A DNA stretch of 64,000 nt from Sulfuriflexus sp. (GTDB lineage: Bacteria; Pseudomonadota; Gammaproteobacteria; AKS1): contig JAGLUW010000018.1 in assembly GCA_023134145.1 (NCBI GenBank), positions 1 through 64,000 of the forward strand, in the 5' to 3' direction. The notes beneath the pieces were generated by a model that was not told the origin of the DNA, did not search any database, and saw nothing but the letters and a program-made list of their open reading frames with translations. The position numbers and the translations under genes were made by a program. Positions 7,657-15,799 of this stretch are shown piece by piece; the stretch's first letter is position 1; every line of letters starts with the position of its first letter.

Positions 7657-8499
7657 ATGACTGAGGCAATTTATAGCGAACTAGAAGATATAGCCAAGTC
7701 TTACTATGACAGTAATGACGCTTATCACTTCTATGATGAGATATGGGGTGGTGAGGACATTCATGTTGGCATTTACAATAGCGATAACGAAGATATATCG
7801 ACGGCTAGTAAACGTACCGTTACCTATCTTGCTTCAAAACTCCCGCAAATGAATGACAGCACCCGCGTCTTAGATATAGGCAGTGGCATGGGCGGCCCGG
7901 CGCGTTATTTGGCTAAACAACATGGCTGTTTTGTTGACTGTGCCAACATCAGTGCGCGTCAGAATGAGGCTAATCGTACTGCTTGTGAGCAGGAAGGACT
8001 GAGCGATAAGGTTTCCGTTTATGATACCAGTTTCGAAAATCTTCCTTTTGATGATAGTTGCTATGATGTTGTCTGGGCTCAAGATTGTATCGTACACAGT
8101 GGTCGTCGGGAGCGCGTCGTATCAGAAGCCGCACGTGTGCTCAAGCCGGGTGGTCATTTCCTTTTTACAGACTTGATGATGACAGAGGGTGCACCCCACG
8201 AGGTCATGCAGCCAGTACTGGCACGTATTCATCTGGATAGCATGGGCTCATATGCTTTCTATCGAGAAATCGCAGAACAATACGGACTAGAATTGGTAGA
8301 ACAAGAAGATATGACTCACCATATGGCGACACACTATCGACGTGTAAAAGAGGAATTGCTAGCACATTACAGTAATCTGGCCAGACGGTGCAGCAAGCAG
8401 TATCTGGACAACATGGTCGAAGGACTTGATACATGGATAGAAGCTGCAGATGGTGGACACATCTGTTGGGGAATACTTAATTTCAGCAAGCCTTTGTAA
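7657..8499 (+). CDS. SAM-dependent methyltransferase, sarcosine/dimethylglycine N-methyltransferase type
   Basis: The protein (280 aa) has the class I methyltransferase motif VLDIGSGMGG at 71-80, then D-V-V-W-A-Q-D and V-L-K-P-G-G. Its N-terminus (YYDSNDAYHFYDEIWGGEDI) and its length match the sarcosine/dimethylglycine methyltransferases, which convert sarcosine to dimethylglycine and on to glycine betaine, an osmoprotectant, in the cytoplasm. The usual partner, glycine-sarcosine methyltransferase, is not adjacent, so the organism may start from imported sarcosine, have the partner elsewhere, or use a different substrate. The downstream cyclic-nucleotide-binding membrane protein starts 16 nt after its stop and may be co-transcribed. 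Confidence 0.8.
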   Translation: MTEAIYSELEDIAKSYYDSNDAYHFYDEIWGGEDIHVGIYNSDNEDISTASKRTVTYLASKLPQMNDSTRVLDIGSGMGGPARYLAKQHGCFVDCANISARQNEANRTACEQEGLSDKVSVYDTSFENLPFDDSCYDVVWAQDCIVHSGRRERVVSEAARVLKPGGHFLFTDLMMTEGAPHEVMQPVLARIHLDSMGSYAFYREIAEQYGLELVEQEDMTHHMATHYRRVKEELLAHYSNLARRCSKQYLDNMVEGLDTWIEAADGGHICWGILNFSKPL

Positions 8500-8515
8500 A
8501 GCTATTCAGTAACCC

Positions 8516-9154
8516 ATGGACTTTACTACCCTTTTCTTTTTCGCAAATATATTATTCTGTGCCGCATATGTCGTGCGAGATATTCTTTGGCTGCGTGTGT
8601 TAACCATCGTTGCCTGTCTAAGCACATTTCCATACTTTTATTTTCAGCCTGAACCACTTTACTCGGCAATGTTTTGGCAGTCGGCGTTCATCCTGATTAA
8701 TGTATTCAATCTTACTAACCTGTTACTCGAGCGCCGACCTGTGGAATTGCCAGATGACATCAGCAGGCTGCATACATTGGTTTTCCGTTCTTTGACTCCT
8801 CGTGAGGTACTCAAACTTTTTTCGATCGCCGAATGGGATATAGCTAAGCCAGGTGAATTTATCGTCAGGAAAGACCAAATCGCCAATCATCTTTTACTTA
8901 TCTATTCTGGTAAGGCGAGTGTTGAGAGTGATGGTGAACAGTTTGCAGTAACAGGTGATGGGCAGTTTATCGCAGAGATGAGTTATATGACTGGCATGCG
9001 AACTAGTGCCGATGTTGTTGCCAGTAGTGAAGTTCGTTACGTACGGTGGACACGAAAAAAACTCGATGCTTTTTTTGAAAAGGAGTCGGGAATAAAAAAT
9101 GTACTACAGGTCGTTCTCAGTCATGATCTGATTGGAAAATTGAAGCAAGATTAG
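8516..9154 (+). CDS. Membrane cyclic-nucleotide-binding (Popeye-like) protein (212 aa)
   Basis: Two or three N-terminal hydrophobic helices (about residues 1-70) are followed by a cyclic-nucleotide-binding beta-barrel (about 90-200): F-S-I-A-E-W, G-E-F-I-V-R-K-D-Q-I-A-N-H-L-L-L-I-Y-S-G, then a G-Q-F-I-A-E-M-S-Y-M-T-G stretch in the place of the phosphate-binding cassette. This layout, membrane helices then a cNMP fold, is that of bacterial Popeye-domain-like proteins. Ligand and role are unknown; the cassette differs from the classical CRP one, so binding is not assured. It may sense a nucleotide at the membrane. Confidence 0.7.
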   Translation: MDFTTLFFFANILFCAAYVVRDILWLRVLTIVACLSTFPYFYFQPEPLYSAMFWQSAFILINVFNLTNLLLERRPVELPDDISRLHTLVFRSLTPREVLKLFSIAEWDIAKPGEFIVRKDQIANHLLLIYSGKASVESDGEQFAVTGDGQFIAEMSYMTGMRTSADVVASSEVRYVRWTRKKLDAFFEKESGIKNVLQVVLSHDLIGKLKQD

Positions 9155-9174
9155 AATGAGAAACGTAATGCGAT

Positions 9175-9216
9175 GGCTTAAATAATTAGGATAGACGAAC
9201 CTATTTAGCATAAGCC
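9175..9216. other. Imperfect hairpin between convergent transcripts
   Basis: GGCTTA (9175-9180) pairs with TAAGCC (9211-9216), with further weak pairing inside (TAGG / CCTA). It lies between the end of the Popeye-like gene and the 3' end of tRNA-Phe, which converge here. There is no U-tract, so it may stabilise RNA ends rather than terminate. Confidence 0.3.
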
Positions 9217-9237
9217 GCTGTTAAACTAAGTGAAAAA

Positions 9238-9313
9238 TGGTGGCCGGAGGTGGAATCGAACCACCGACACGGGGATTTTCAATCCCCTGCTCTACCGACT
9301 GAGCTATCCGGCC
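9238..9313 (-). tRNA. tRNA-Phe (GAA)
   Basis: The minus strand folds as a complete cloverleaf: acceptor GGCCGGA/TCCGGCC, D-arm GCTC...GAGC, anticodon stem GGGGA/TCCCC with loop TTGAAAA (anticodon GAA), T-arm GGTGG-TTCGATT-CCACC, discriminator A and an encoded CCA (9238-9240). The body is very close to E. coli tRNA-Phe. It is a single gene, with no other tRNA nearby and no sign of an integrated element using it as an attachment site. Confidence 0.97.
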
Positions 9314-9379
9314 ATTTTTTCTAAGTCATTTACTGGCCGCGAAGGCTGTTTTGACGTCTCGACCTAAGCCGAGCGCCGT

Positions 9380-9408
9380 ATTAGACGCGATCGACTCCCT
9401 GTCGTCAA
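9380..9408 (-). promoter_or_regulatory. Promoter of tRNA-Phe
   Basis: On the minus strand TTGACG (9408-9403) is followed after exactly 17 nt by TCTAAT (9385-9380), then a GC-rich discriminator (ACGGCGCTCGGC) typical of stringently controlled stable-RNA promoters. The tRNA begins about 60 nt downstream, leaving a short 5' leader for RNase P processing. Confidence 0.7.
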
Positions 9409-9501
9409 GCGATAGCTCAAAAAAGGCCCTACATCTTGGGGGTTGTCTGTAAGCCATACATGCCATACCTTGTGGCTAATATTGATAGCTTTGGGTCACC
9501 T

Positions 9502-10557
9502 ATGTCTGAAAATCTAAAAGAATCTTACCGCCTCGTTGAAACAGGGCTGCAGCGCAAGCACGATGATGGCACCACCACCTGTGATTTATGTCTGTGGAAA
9601 TGCAAGCTCAAGCACGGTCAGCGGGGCTTCTGTCAGGCACATGTGAACCGCCACGGCACTCTTTATAACCTCTCATATGGGGTTATATCGGCCATTGATA
9701 TCGGGCCGATTGAAGACAAGCCGGTGAAGCACTACCAACCGGGCACCAAGGTGATGTCGGTTGGCAGCTATGGCTGTAATTTTCGTTGTGGCGGTTGCCA
9801 TAATCTGGATATTTCATGGGGTGTGACTGCACTTGATGACCTAGCGAAAGGCCAGTCTAAGGCGGCTTGGGTGCCTCCGGAAGATCTCGTTACAGCAGCC
9901 TTAAAGCACGGCGTACAGGGTATTGCCTTCACCTACTCGGAACCGGCTGTTTGGTTGGAATATGTGATTGATGTTTCTCGGCTCGCCCATGAGGCCGGTC
10001 TTTATACCGTTTATGTGTCGAACAGCTTTGTGACCGATGAGGCCTTAGAGTTGATGGCGCCGTATGTTGATGTCTTGTGCTCTGATATTAAGAGCCTCAG
10101 TGATGATTTCTACCATGATATTTGTCCCACCGCGAAGGTGGAGCAGGTACTTGGTTCGATTAAGAAGGCACAAGAACTAGGTATTCATGTTGAAACCCGT
10201 ACCAACATTATACCAACGAAGAATGACGATATTAATGAGCTTCGCGAGATAGCTCAGTGGATAGCAGGCAACTTGGGTAAGGACAGCCCGTGGCATATCA
10301 CGCGTTTTTTCCCTGCTTATAAATTATCAGATCTTCCACCGACGCCGTCAGACATTATGCAGGCAGCATATGCCGCCGCGCAGGACGTTGGTTTACAGAA
10401 TAGCTATGTCTATGACGACAAGGGTTGTGATTGTGCCGAAAGCAATTTGCCAGTAGCAGAATATCTTGAGGGTGATCCGGATAAGCTTAATGCTACCTTG
10501 CAGTGCGCAGCGAGTTGCTGTGGTGATGAAGGTGTCTTGCTTAAGAAGTATGAATAA
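9502..10557 (+). CDS. amrS: AmrS-type radical SAM enzyme of the AmmeMemoRadiSam group
   Basis: The protein resembles pyruvate formate-lyase activating enzymes and specifically the AmrS group: SYGCNFRCGGCHNLDISW holds the [4Fe-4S] ligands C92, C96 and C99 (start at 9502), and four N-terminal cysteines (27, 30, 34, 44) form a second cluster or metal site. AmrS proteins usually occur with a Memo-like protein (AmrB) and an AMMECR1 protein (AmrA); neither is in this window. The reaction is not firmly established. The frame is open upstream to a TTG at 9436 and an ATG at 9460; I prefer the ATG at 9502 (MSENLKESY) because family members start close to the Y-x-L-V motif. Confidence 0.82.
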   Translation: MSENLKESYRLVETGLQRKHDDGTTTCDLCLWKCKLKHGQRGFCQAHVNRHGTLYNLSYGVISAIDIGPIEDKPVKHYQPGTKVMSVGSYGCNFRCGGCHNLDISWGVTALDDLAKGQSKAAWVPPEDLVTAALKHGVQGIAFTYSEPAVWLEYVIDVSRLAHEAGLYTVYVSNSFVTDEALELMAPYVDVLCSDIKSLSDDFYHDICPTAKVEQVLGSIKKAQELGIHVETRTNIIPTKNDDINELREIAQWIAGNLGKDSPWHITRFFPAYKLSDLPPTPSDIMQAAYAAAQDVGLQNSYVYDDKGCDCAESNLPVAEYLEGDPDKLNATLQCAASCCGDEGVLLKKYE

Positions 10558-10592
10558 GATGTGAGGGCTAAGGCATGAAGTGTTAGGGCGTC

Positions 10593-10621
10593 ATTGCCAG
10601 TTGTATTAGCAACGTGGCAAT
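10593..10621. terminator. Strong hairpin between convergent amrS and yggX
   Basis: ATTGCCA-GTTG pairs with CAAC-TGGCAAT (11 bp, a single bulged G at 10614) around a 6-nt loop. No U-tract follows on either strand, so this is a 3'-end stabilising hairpin or a factor-dependent end rather than a classical intrinsic terminator. Confidence 0.45.
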
Positions 10622-10659
10622 CCATTTACCTCCAGAGCACTTTACTCCTGATTTTTAAT

Positions 10660-10929
10660 TTATTCCGGAGGAATAAACCCTTCAGGTGTATCACCGCCAT
10701 CACCAAAGAAGAAACGTTGCATTTGTTCTTCGAGGAATTCACGACCTTTAGGATCAACAACATTAATACGATGCTCATTGATTAAAATAGTTTGTTTACC
10801 CATCCATTGTTTCCAGCCATCTTTAGAAACATTTTCTAAAATACGTTGACCGAGTTCGCCAGGGTAAGGGGCTTTATTCAGCGCTTCCGCTTCTTCGCCT
10901 AAAATTACGCAGTTGACCATGTTTGTCAT
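10660..10929 (-). CDS. yggX: Fe(II)-trafficking / oxidative-damage protection protein YggX
   Basis: YggX proteins are small cytoplasmic proteins linked to protection of iron-sulphur clusters and to iron availability. The family signature is present: Y-P-G-E-L-G-Q-R-I, then W-x2[11 protein letters not shown], and C-V-I-L-G-E-E-A-E near the start. The length (89 aa) is normal. Its ATG overlaps the mutY stop codon by 4 nt (ATGA), which fixes the start and argues for translational coupling. The mutY-yggX pair is conserved in gammaproteobacteria, and MutY itself carries an iron-sulphur cluster. Confidence 0.95.
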   Translation of the reverse strand: MTNMVNCVILGEEAEALNKAPYPGELGQRILENVSKDGWKQWMGKQTILINEHRINVVDPKGREFLEEQMQRFFFGDGGDTPEGFIPPE

Positions 10930-12023
10930 GTTGTTACTCCCGTTGTTACTTTTACTTCAGTAATTGCTTCATTATGTGAATCAAGTAGTTTTTTAACCGG
11001 CGCGGCAAAACCACGCGCATCAGGTTTGCGAGTGTTATACCAGACTGACTCGGGTTGTTCCATCACTGTCGGCATTTCATTCATTACACTTGCGTAGACA
11101 GGGGTTATATCGAGATGAAAGTGGCTAAAGGTATGACGTACTGGTTTAGCAATATGAATATCCTTAAGTTGTAGAGATAAATTTTTCTTGCTCCACGTTG
11201 AGATCATTTTATTGTTTGTTTGGCAATCGGCTTCAGGAAGACTCCAAAGCCCACCCCAGATACCTGTAGGTGGTCGTTGTTGAAGTAAGATTTTGTTATC
11301 AGCGTTGCGTAACAACAGCATTAGGGTATTGCGTACAGGAATTGTTTTTTTTGGTTTTGATGCGGGGTAGTTAGCAACACTCTCTTGGCTAAGCGCAAGG
11401 CAACTCTTTTTTAAAGGGCAATCAGTACATTGTGGTTTACTGCGTGTGCAAATTGTCGCACCGAAATCCATAATCGCTTGCGTATATTGTGCGGTACGTT
11501 TTTTTGGTGTGAGAGTTTCAGCGTGTTGCCAGAGTTGTTGTTCAACGGATTTAATCCCCGGCCAACCATTAACAGCGAAGAAACGCGTTAATACTCGTTT
11601 TACATTACCATCTAAAATCGCCAAGTGCTGATCATCGCTTAAGGCGAGAATGGCACTTGCTGTTGAGCGGCCAATGCCGGGCAAGGCAATCACCTCATCA
11701 AGGTTAGTCGGAAATTTGCCGGTATATTCTGTTAGTACGGTTATGGCTGTGCGATGTAAATTGCGCGCACGCGCATAGTAACCAAGCCCGGTCCATAAAT
11801 GTAATACTTCATCCAGTTCAGCATCCGCGAGTGATGTGATGTTGGGAAATTTTTCCATGAAACGTTGGTAATAAGGAATAACCGTAGCAACTTGTGTTTG
11901 TTGTAACATGATTTCAGAAACCCAAACACGGTAGGCAGTCTTATTTTTTTGCCAAGGTAGGTCATGGCGGCCATGCGCATCATGCCAACGCAATAGCGCA
12001 TTAGAAAATACAGTGGGGGTCAT
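10926..12023 (-). CDS. mutY: Adenine DNA glycosylase MutY
   Basis: MutY removes adenine mispaired with 8-oxoguanine. All key residues are visible at the same numbers as in E. coli: catalytic Glu37 ([10 protein letters not shown]), the helix-hairpin-helix LPGIGRSTA (114-122), Asp138 (LDGN) and the cluster ligands Cys192, 199, 202 and 208. A C-terminal Nudix-like domain (from about 225), which recognises 8-oxoguanine, is present, making a full-length enzyme of 365 aa. The gene overlaps the upstream SRPBCC gene and the downstream yggX by 4 nt each, so the three form one translationally coupled unit. Confidence 0.97.
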   Translation of the reverse strand: MTPTVFSNALLRWHDAHGRHDLPWQKNKTAYRVWVSEIMLQQTQVATVIPYYQRFMEKFPNITSLADAELDEVLHLWTGLGYYARARNLHRTAITVLTEYTGKFPTNLDEVIALPGIGRSTASAILALSDDQHLAILDGNVKRVLTRFFAVNGWPGIKSVEQQLWQHAETLTPKKRTAQYTQAIMDFGATICTRSKPQCTDCPLKKSCLALSQESVANYPASKPKKTIPVRNTLMLLLRNADNKILLQQRPPTGIWGGLWSLPEADCQTNNKMISTWSKKNLSLQLKDIHIAKPVRHTFSHFHLDITPVYASVMNEMPTVMEQPESVWYNTRKPDARGFAAPVKKLLDSHNEAITEVKVTTGVTT

Positions 12024-12580
12024 CGTTGTTGTGCCAGTTTTTCCAATCCATCAATAACAGCAAGCGCTTCATTACGTAATGTTCTTTCAATAAGTAGAGG
12101 GCCAATTAGTGGTGGGATCCAGAAGGAAGGTTTTAAGTCTGAATTGAAATAAATACGAGTTAGACCATCTTCAGATTCCAATTTCCAGCGAGCATGGGCG
12201 TAATCAACATCACTTTTACTAGGCAGGCTGGTGGTGATAATTACCATATTAGGGAGTTCTTCAACATTCTGAACTTGGCGAATACTTTTACAGAAAAAAG
12301 TAACGCAGGCCTTGGTTGTTACATGAACACGATGGTCTGTATCAGACAGAGAATAAATAAGACGGCTTTCTTTAATACTGTCACTGAGACGAGTTAAATT
12401 TTCGTAATCAGTTAGTATTTTATAAACGCGTTGAGTATCAGCATTAATAACAGCTTCGAGAGTTACAAAATATTGTTTATCTTTATGCTCGACCTTGGCT
12501 TCAATAATGTCGCCAGCATTGGCGAGAATATTTACAAATAATAGAGCCCAAATGATTGAGACGAACTTTAAGAATTTCAT
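12020..12580 (-). CDS. Exported SRPBCC (START-like) protein (186 aa)
   Basis: A signal peptide (residues 1-22, ending Ala-Asn-Ala-Gly) precedes a START/SRPBCC-type helix-grip fold: [15 protein letters not shown], the alternating strands [11 protein letters not shown] and [10 protein letters not shown], and a long C-terminal helix. Such domains bind hydrophobic ligands; in the periplasm a lipid or quinone-like ligand is plausible, but this is inference. It lies between an asmA-like gene (inter-membrane lipid transport family) and mutY and overlaps mutY by 4 nt. The lipid link with the asmA-like neighbour is worth noting. Confidence 0.75.
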   Translation of the reverse strand: MKFLKFVSIIWALLFVNILANAGDIIEAKVEHKDKQYFVTLEAVINADTQRVYKILTDYENLTRLSDSIKESRLIYSLSDTDHRVHVTTKACVTFFCKSIRQVQNVEELPNMVIITTSLPSKSDVDYAHARWKLESEDGLTRIYFNSDLKPSFWIPPLIGPLLIERTLRNEALAVIDGLEKLAQQR

Positions 12581-12589
12581 AGTGGTATT

Positions 12590-14773
12590 TTAGAATAGTC
12601 CTTTGAGCAAGTTCTTTAACGCTTCTTTCTTCTCTCTTTTCTCGCGTTTCTTACGTTCTTTGCGTGTTTCTACCTTTGGTGCGGTTGTAGGTGCTGTGGG
12701 CGCAGGGCTGGTTGTTTTCTTTTTCTTTTTGCCGAATAAAGAATCGAGCAATTTCTTTTTCTGAGTCTTTTCTAATACACGGCCAACAATGCGTAACCAA
12801 TCAACATTGTATGACGGACTAGCTAAGTTCCCATGCAAATTAATTCTTACGGGAACACCAATTAATGATTTATCCATACCGACTAATTCTACTAATTCTT
12901 TATCAGTAGAGGTTTTTACGGTGTAGTTGATTGTGTTGTTAATAATATTAATGGAGCCTTTACCGCGAACCGGCGGCAGGGCAGAATGAATAATAAGATC
13001 GTTACTATGCATAATGCCGTTACGAACTTGAAAGCTTACGTTCATATTAGTGAAAGGGGTTTCTTGTTGGCCACTATCTGTTCCGGTTCTCTGGTTTTTA
13101 TATTGCGCGTAGGTATCGCGTATGATCTTAACGAAATCGATACCTTTTAATGCACCGTTGGCGAGAGATATTTTTATTTCACCATTAAGTGCTCTTTTTA
13201 ATGCGTTAATTGATTGACCGCGTGTTGTTAATACAGCCGATACGTTGCCTGTGCCGGACAGTGCATCTTTGCCGGTTATGGCTTGAATCACTGGGCCAAT
13301 GTTAATGTTCGTTAAACTTTCATTTACTGATACTAACGGGCTATTGCCATTCGCACGACGAGCATCGATGCGAATATGACCAAGATATTTTCCGCCATAG
13401 GCATTGCCCTTGATCGGTTCGATTTTCAGATCACCTTGTTGCTGTTTTATTTTGACATCAATATTATCGATCTGTAGTCGGTTCATAATGAGTTGGCCTG
13501 CCTTGATGTTGCCGGACATGTCAAAACTACGTAGCAAATCAATAGGAAATAGTGGTGCAGGTTTCGCTGCGGCAATGGCGACAGGAATAATACTAAAATT
13601 ACTCGTCTGTGTTTGGCTAGGTGGGAGGTAACGATCAAGATCGATGCGATCCAAATTTAGTGCATAACTGATATTTTTTCTTTTGTTGTTAACGAGGGTT
13701 ATCTGCCCTTCGATTAAACTGTCATCAAGAATAAGATTAAGTTGTGTTAATTTAATCTTATTCAGATTGCCACTGATGCTGGTATCAAAAGCAGCTTGAG
13801 TGAGCGCTTTGGCATCAGCCATTGCTGGAATCGCAATATCGAGTTTCTTGAATAATTGTTTTGGATTGAATGCAGCTACTTTAATTTTTCCGGATATGCC
13901 TGGATTGTTGGCGAATATTTTGCGTAGATTCACATTGCCCTTAATAGCAAGAGGTTTGCTAACTAAGCTTAATCCTGAGAGTTCAAGCGTTTGCTTGATT
14001 AGATTGGCTGCAATACTGGCTTCCAATGTGGCTGTTAGTTTTCCTGCAGGTAGGTCTTTCCCTTTTAGGTCAACACTTATGCGACTGTCGTTGAGTTGAT
14101 AGGTTCCAGCAAATGGATTTGCTTGCAGTTCCGTATCAAGTGATAGCGAGCCCTTGGTTGCAGGTTGTTGAACAGAGAGTTTTGTTTCCAGTTGTATATC
14201 CGTTGGAGCACCAAGTTCGAGTTTGCCAGTCTTTAATGATAAATCAGTGAGCTTTAGATCTTGCTTGGCTTGTGCGTCACGAAAACGGATATTGGCGTTG
14301 TCGATGATAATGCCGCCAATAGCCAGTGCGGCAAGCTTAGGCGCATCTGTTGATGCTGTATCTGGTTTTGTCTGTGTTTGAGAGTCTCCGGCAAGATCTG
14401 ACCAGTTATCCTTACCGTCTTTACGACGTTCTAATTGAAGGTTAAGCCCATTTAATACCAGTGAATCCATTTTAACTTCACTACGTAATAGAGGAAGTAG
14501 CTCAACTCTGATTTGTGCTGATTCAATAGTCGCAAAAGGGCCTTCTTTAAAGCCTTTGCGATTACCCAAGGTAAGTTTTTCTGTACTGACACCTAACCAG
14601 GGAAAAATACTAAGGCTTAAATCACCAGATATTTCTAGTGTGCGGCCAGTAGATTTTTCAACAGCTTCAGAAATTTCATCTTTAAAATCATTCGGATCAA
14701 GGAAAAAGGGTGCTGCGATTACTACTGCGATGAAGATGAAGATAACGCTAAGTAGAATTTTAATAAGTCGCAT
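12590..14773 (-). CDS. AsmA-family protein (727 aa)
   Basis: AsmA-family proteins are anchored in the inner membrane by one N-terminal helix and extend through the periplasm; the larger members form bridges for phospholipid transport to the outer membrane. Here the N-terminal helix (about 5-24) is followed by the typical A-P-F-F-L-D-P-N-D-F-K and T-G-R-T-L-E-I-S-G-D-L motif, a long beta-rich middle and the conserved C-terminal block (L-N-G-E-I-K-I-S-L-A-N-G-A-L-K-G-I-D). The extreme C-terminus is a Lys/Arg-rich tail (about 665-727) of low complexity, unusual for a periplasmic end. It is the first gene of the asmA-SRPBCC-mutY-yggX unit. Confidence 0.88.
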   Translation of the reverse strand: MRLIKILLSVIFIFIAVVIAAPFFLDPNDFKDEISEAVEKSTGRTLEISGDLSLSIFPWLGVSTEKLTLGNRKGFKEGPFATIESAQIRVELLPLLRSEVKMDSLVLNGLNLQLERRKDGKDNWSDLAGDSQTQTKPDTASTDAPKLAALAIGGIIIDNANIRFRDAQAKQDLKLTDLSLKTGKLELGAPTDIQLETKLSVQQPATKGSLSLDTELQANPFAGTYQLNDSRISVDLKGKDLPAGKLTATLEASIAANLIKQTLELSGLSLVSKPLAIKGNVNLRKIFANNPGISGKIKVAAFNPKQLFKKLDIAIPAMADAKALTQAAFDTSISGNLNKIKLTQLNLILDDSLIEGQITLVNNKRKNISYALNLDRIDLDRYLPPSQTQTSNFSIIPVAIAAAKPAPLFPIDLLRSFDMSGNIKAGQLIMNRLQIDNIDVKIKQQQGDLKIEPIKGNAYGGKYLGHIRIDARRANGNSPLVSVNESLTNINIGPVIQAITGKDALSGTGNVSAVLTTRGQSINALKRALNGEIKISLANGALKGIDFVKIIRDTYAQYKNQRTGTDSGQQETPFTNMNVSFQVRNGIMHSNDLIIHSALPPVRGKGSINIINNTINYTVKTSTDKELVELVGMDKSLIGVPVRINLHGNLASPSYNVDWLRIVGRVLEKTQKKKLLDSLFGKKKKKTTSPAPTAPTTAPKVETRKERKKREKREKKEALKNLLKGLF

Positions 14774-14860
14774 ATACGTATTTCCTATGTGGTTTGTATT
14801 GAGCCATATTCATAAAGAGGCACGCTAAATATGAGCATAGCAAAAAAGCCAGAAATGACC

Positions 14861-15790
14861 TTAAAATATTTCTATATCGTTGATATCAGGGGGATTGTCA
14901 ATTAGTTTTCCAGCACTTATAAGGGCTTCGAAACTATGTACTTGGTTGCGGCCGTTATCCTTTGAATAATAAAGCGCTTGATCTGCCCGACTAATTATTT
15001 CCGCACGACTTGAACCGATGTTAAATTCAGTGACGCCAATACTTACAGTGATAGTTTCAACTTGCGGAAAATCATACTGTTCGATGTTATGTCGAAAGCG
15101 TTCAAGCACAACGACTGCCGTATCAAGATCAATATTTTTTAAAAATACGGCGAACTCCTCGCCACCATAGCGAAATAGCATGTCATCATGGCGAAATATT
15201 TTTTCCATAAGGTTGGCAAATAATATAAGTACTTCGTCACCATAAAGATGACCAAAATTATCATTCACTTTTTTAAAGAAATCGATATCAAAAATAGCAA
15301 AACAACAGGCGGGGGGCTTTTCGGCATCGCGTCTACGTCGATCATCAATAACGCTGGCGATGCGTTTTTCAAAAGACTGCCGATTGAGTAGCCCAGTGAG
15401 AGCATCATGATTATTGTTATCAAGTAATATTTGCTGCTGACTAAATAAGGTAATGAGTTGTTCAAGCAAGCATGGTTTTTTAGATACAGAATCGCCTTGT
15501 AGTGAAATAATATGCGTAACTTTACCTAAACTAACAATAGGGTAGATAAAAAGATTATCATCTAATACGAAAACGGTTTTACGAGAGGCGATGGATCGAT
15601 ATAAACTTTCTTTGTGAGAAATGCTTTCTGAATCTAATAACAGGCCATTATTGACAGTGTAGATGTCTATTTGATCATCAGAAAAGAGTTCTTCCAAGAT
15701 TTTTTGGAAGGCATTGAGTAAATCTTCTTTGTGATGTTGCTTTACTAAAGCAATAGCAACTTCAAAGCATTTTTTTTCAGTGAGTGACAT
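14861..15790 (-). CDS. GGDEF diguanylate cyclase, active-site intact
   Basis: This predicted c-di-GMP synthase has an N-terminal regulatory region of about 140 residues (probably GAF-like, not clearly recognisable), then a GGDEF domain with D-A-L-T-G-L-L-N-R, F-D-I-D-F-F-K-K-V-N-D and the active motif GGEEF. Five residues before it, R-H-D-D gives the RxxD inhibitory site for product feedback. The domain looks catalytically competent. There are no membrane helices, so it acts in the cytoplasm. A TTG at 15796 is possible, but the ATG at 15790 (MSLTEKKC) is a more usual start. The acyl-CoA synthetase gene upstream ends 10 nt before this start and may be co-transcribed. Confidence 0.88.
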   Translation of the reverse strand: MSLTEKKCFEVAIALVKQHHKEDLLNAFQKILEELFSDDQIDIYTVNNGLLLDSESISHKESLYRSIASRKTVFVLDDNLFIYPIVSLGKVTHIISLQGDSVSKKPCLLEQLITLFSQQQILLDNNNHDALTGLLNRQSFEKRIASVIDDRRRRDAEKPPACCFAIFDIDFFKKVNDNFGHLYGDEVLILFANLMEKIFRHDDMLFRYGGEEFAVFLKNIDLDTAVVVLERFRHNIEQYDFPQVETITVSIGVTEFNIGSSRAEIISRADQALYYSKDNGRNQVHSFEALISAGKLIDNPPDINDIEIF

Positions 15791-15799
15791 AGGCAATGT

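Noticed and set aside
9238..9435. tRNA-Phe as an integration site for a mobile element
   Set aside because: No integrase gene, no direct repeat of the tRNA 3' end and no phage-like genes are found on either side.
9436..9501. Upstream extension of the amrS frame to a TTG
   Set aside because: The extra 22 residues have no support in the family; the ATG at 9502 starts next to the conserved region.
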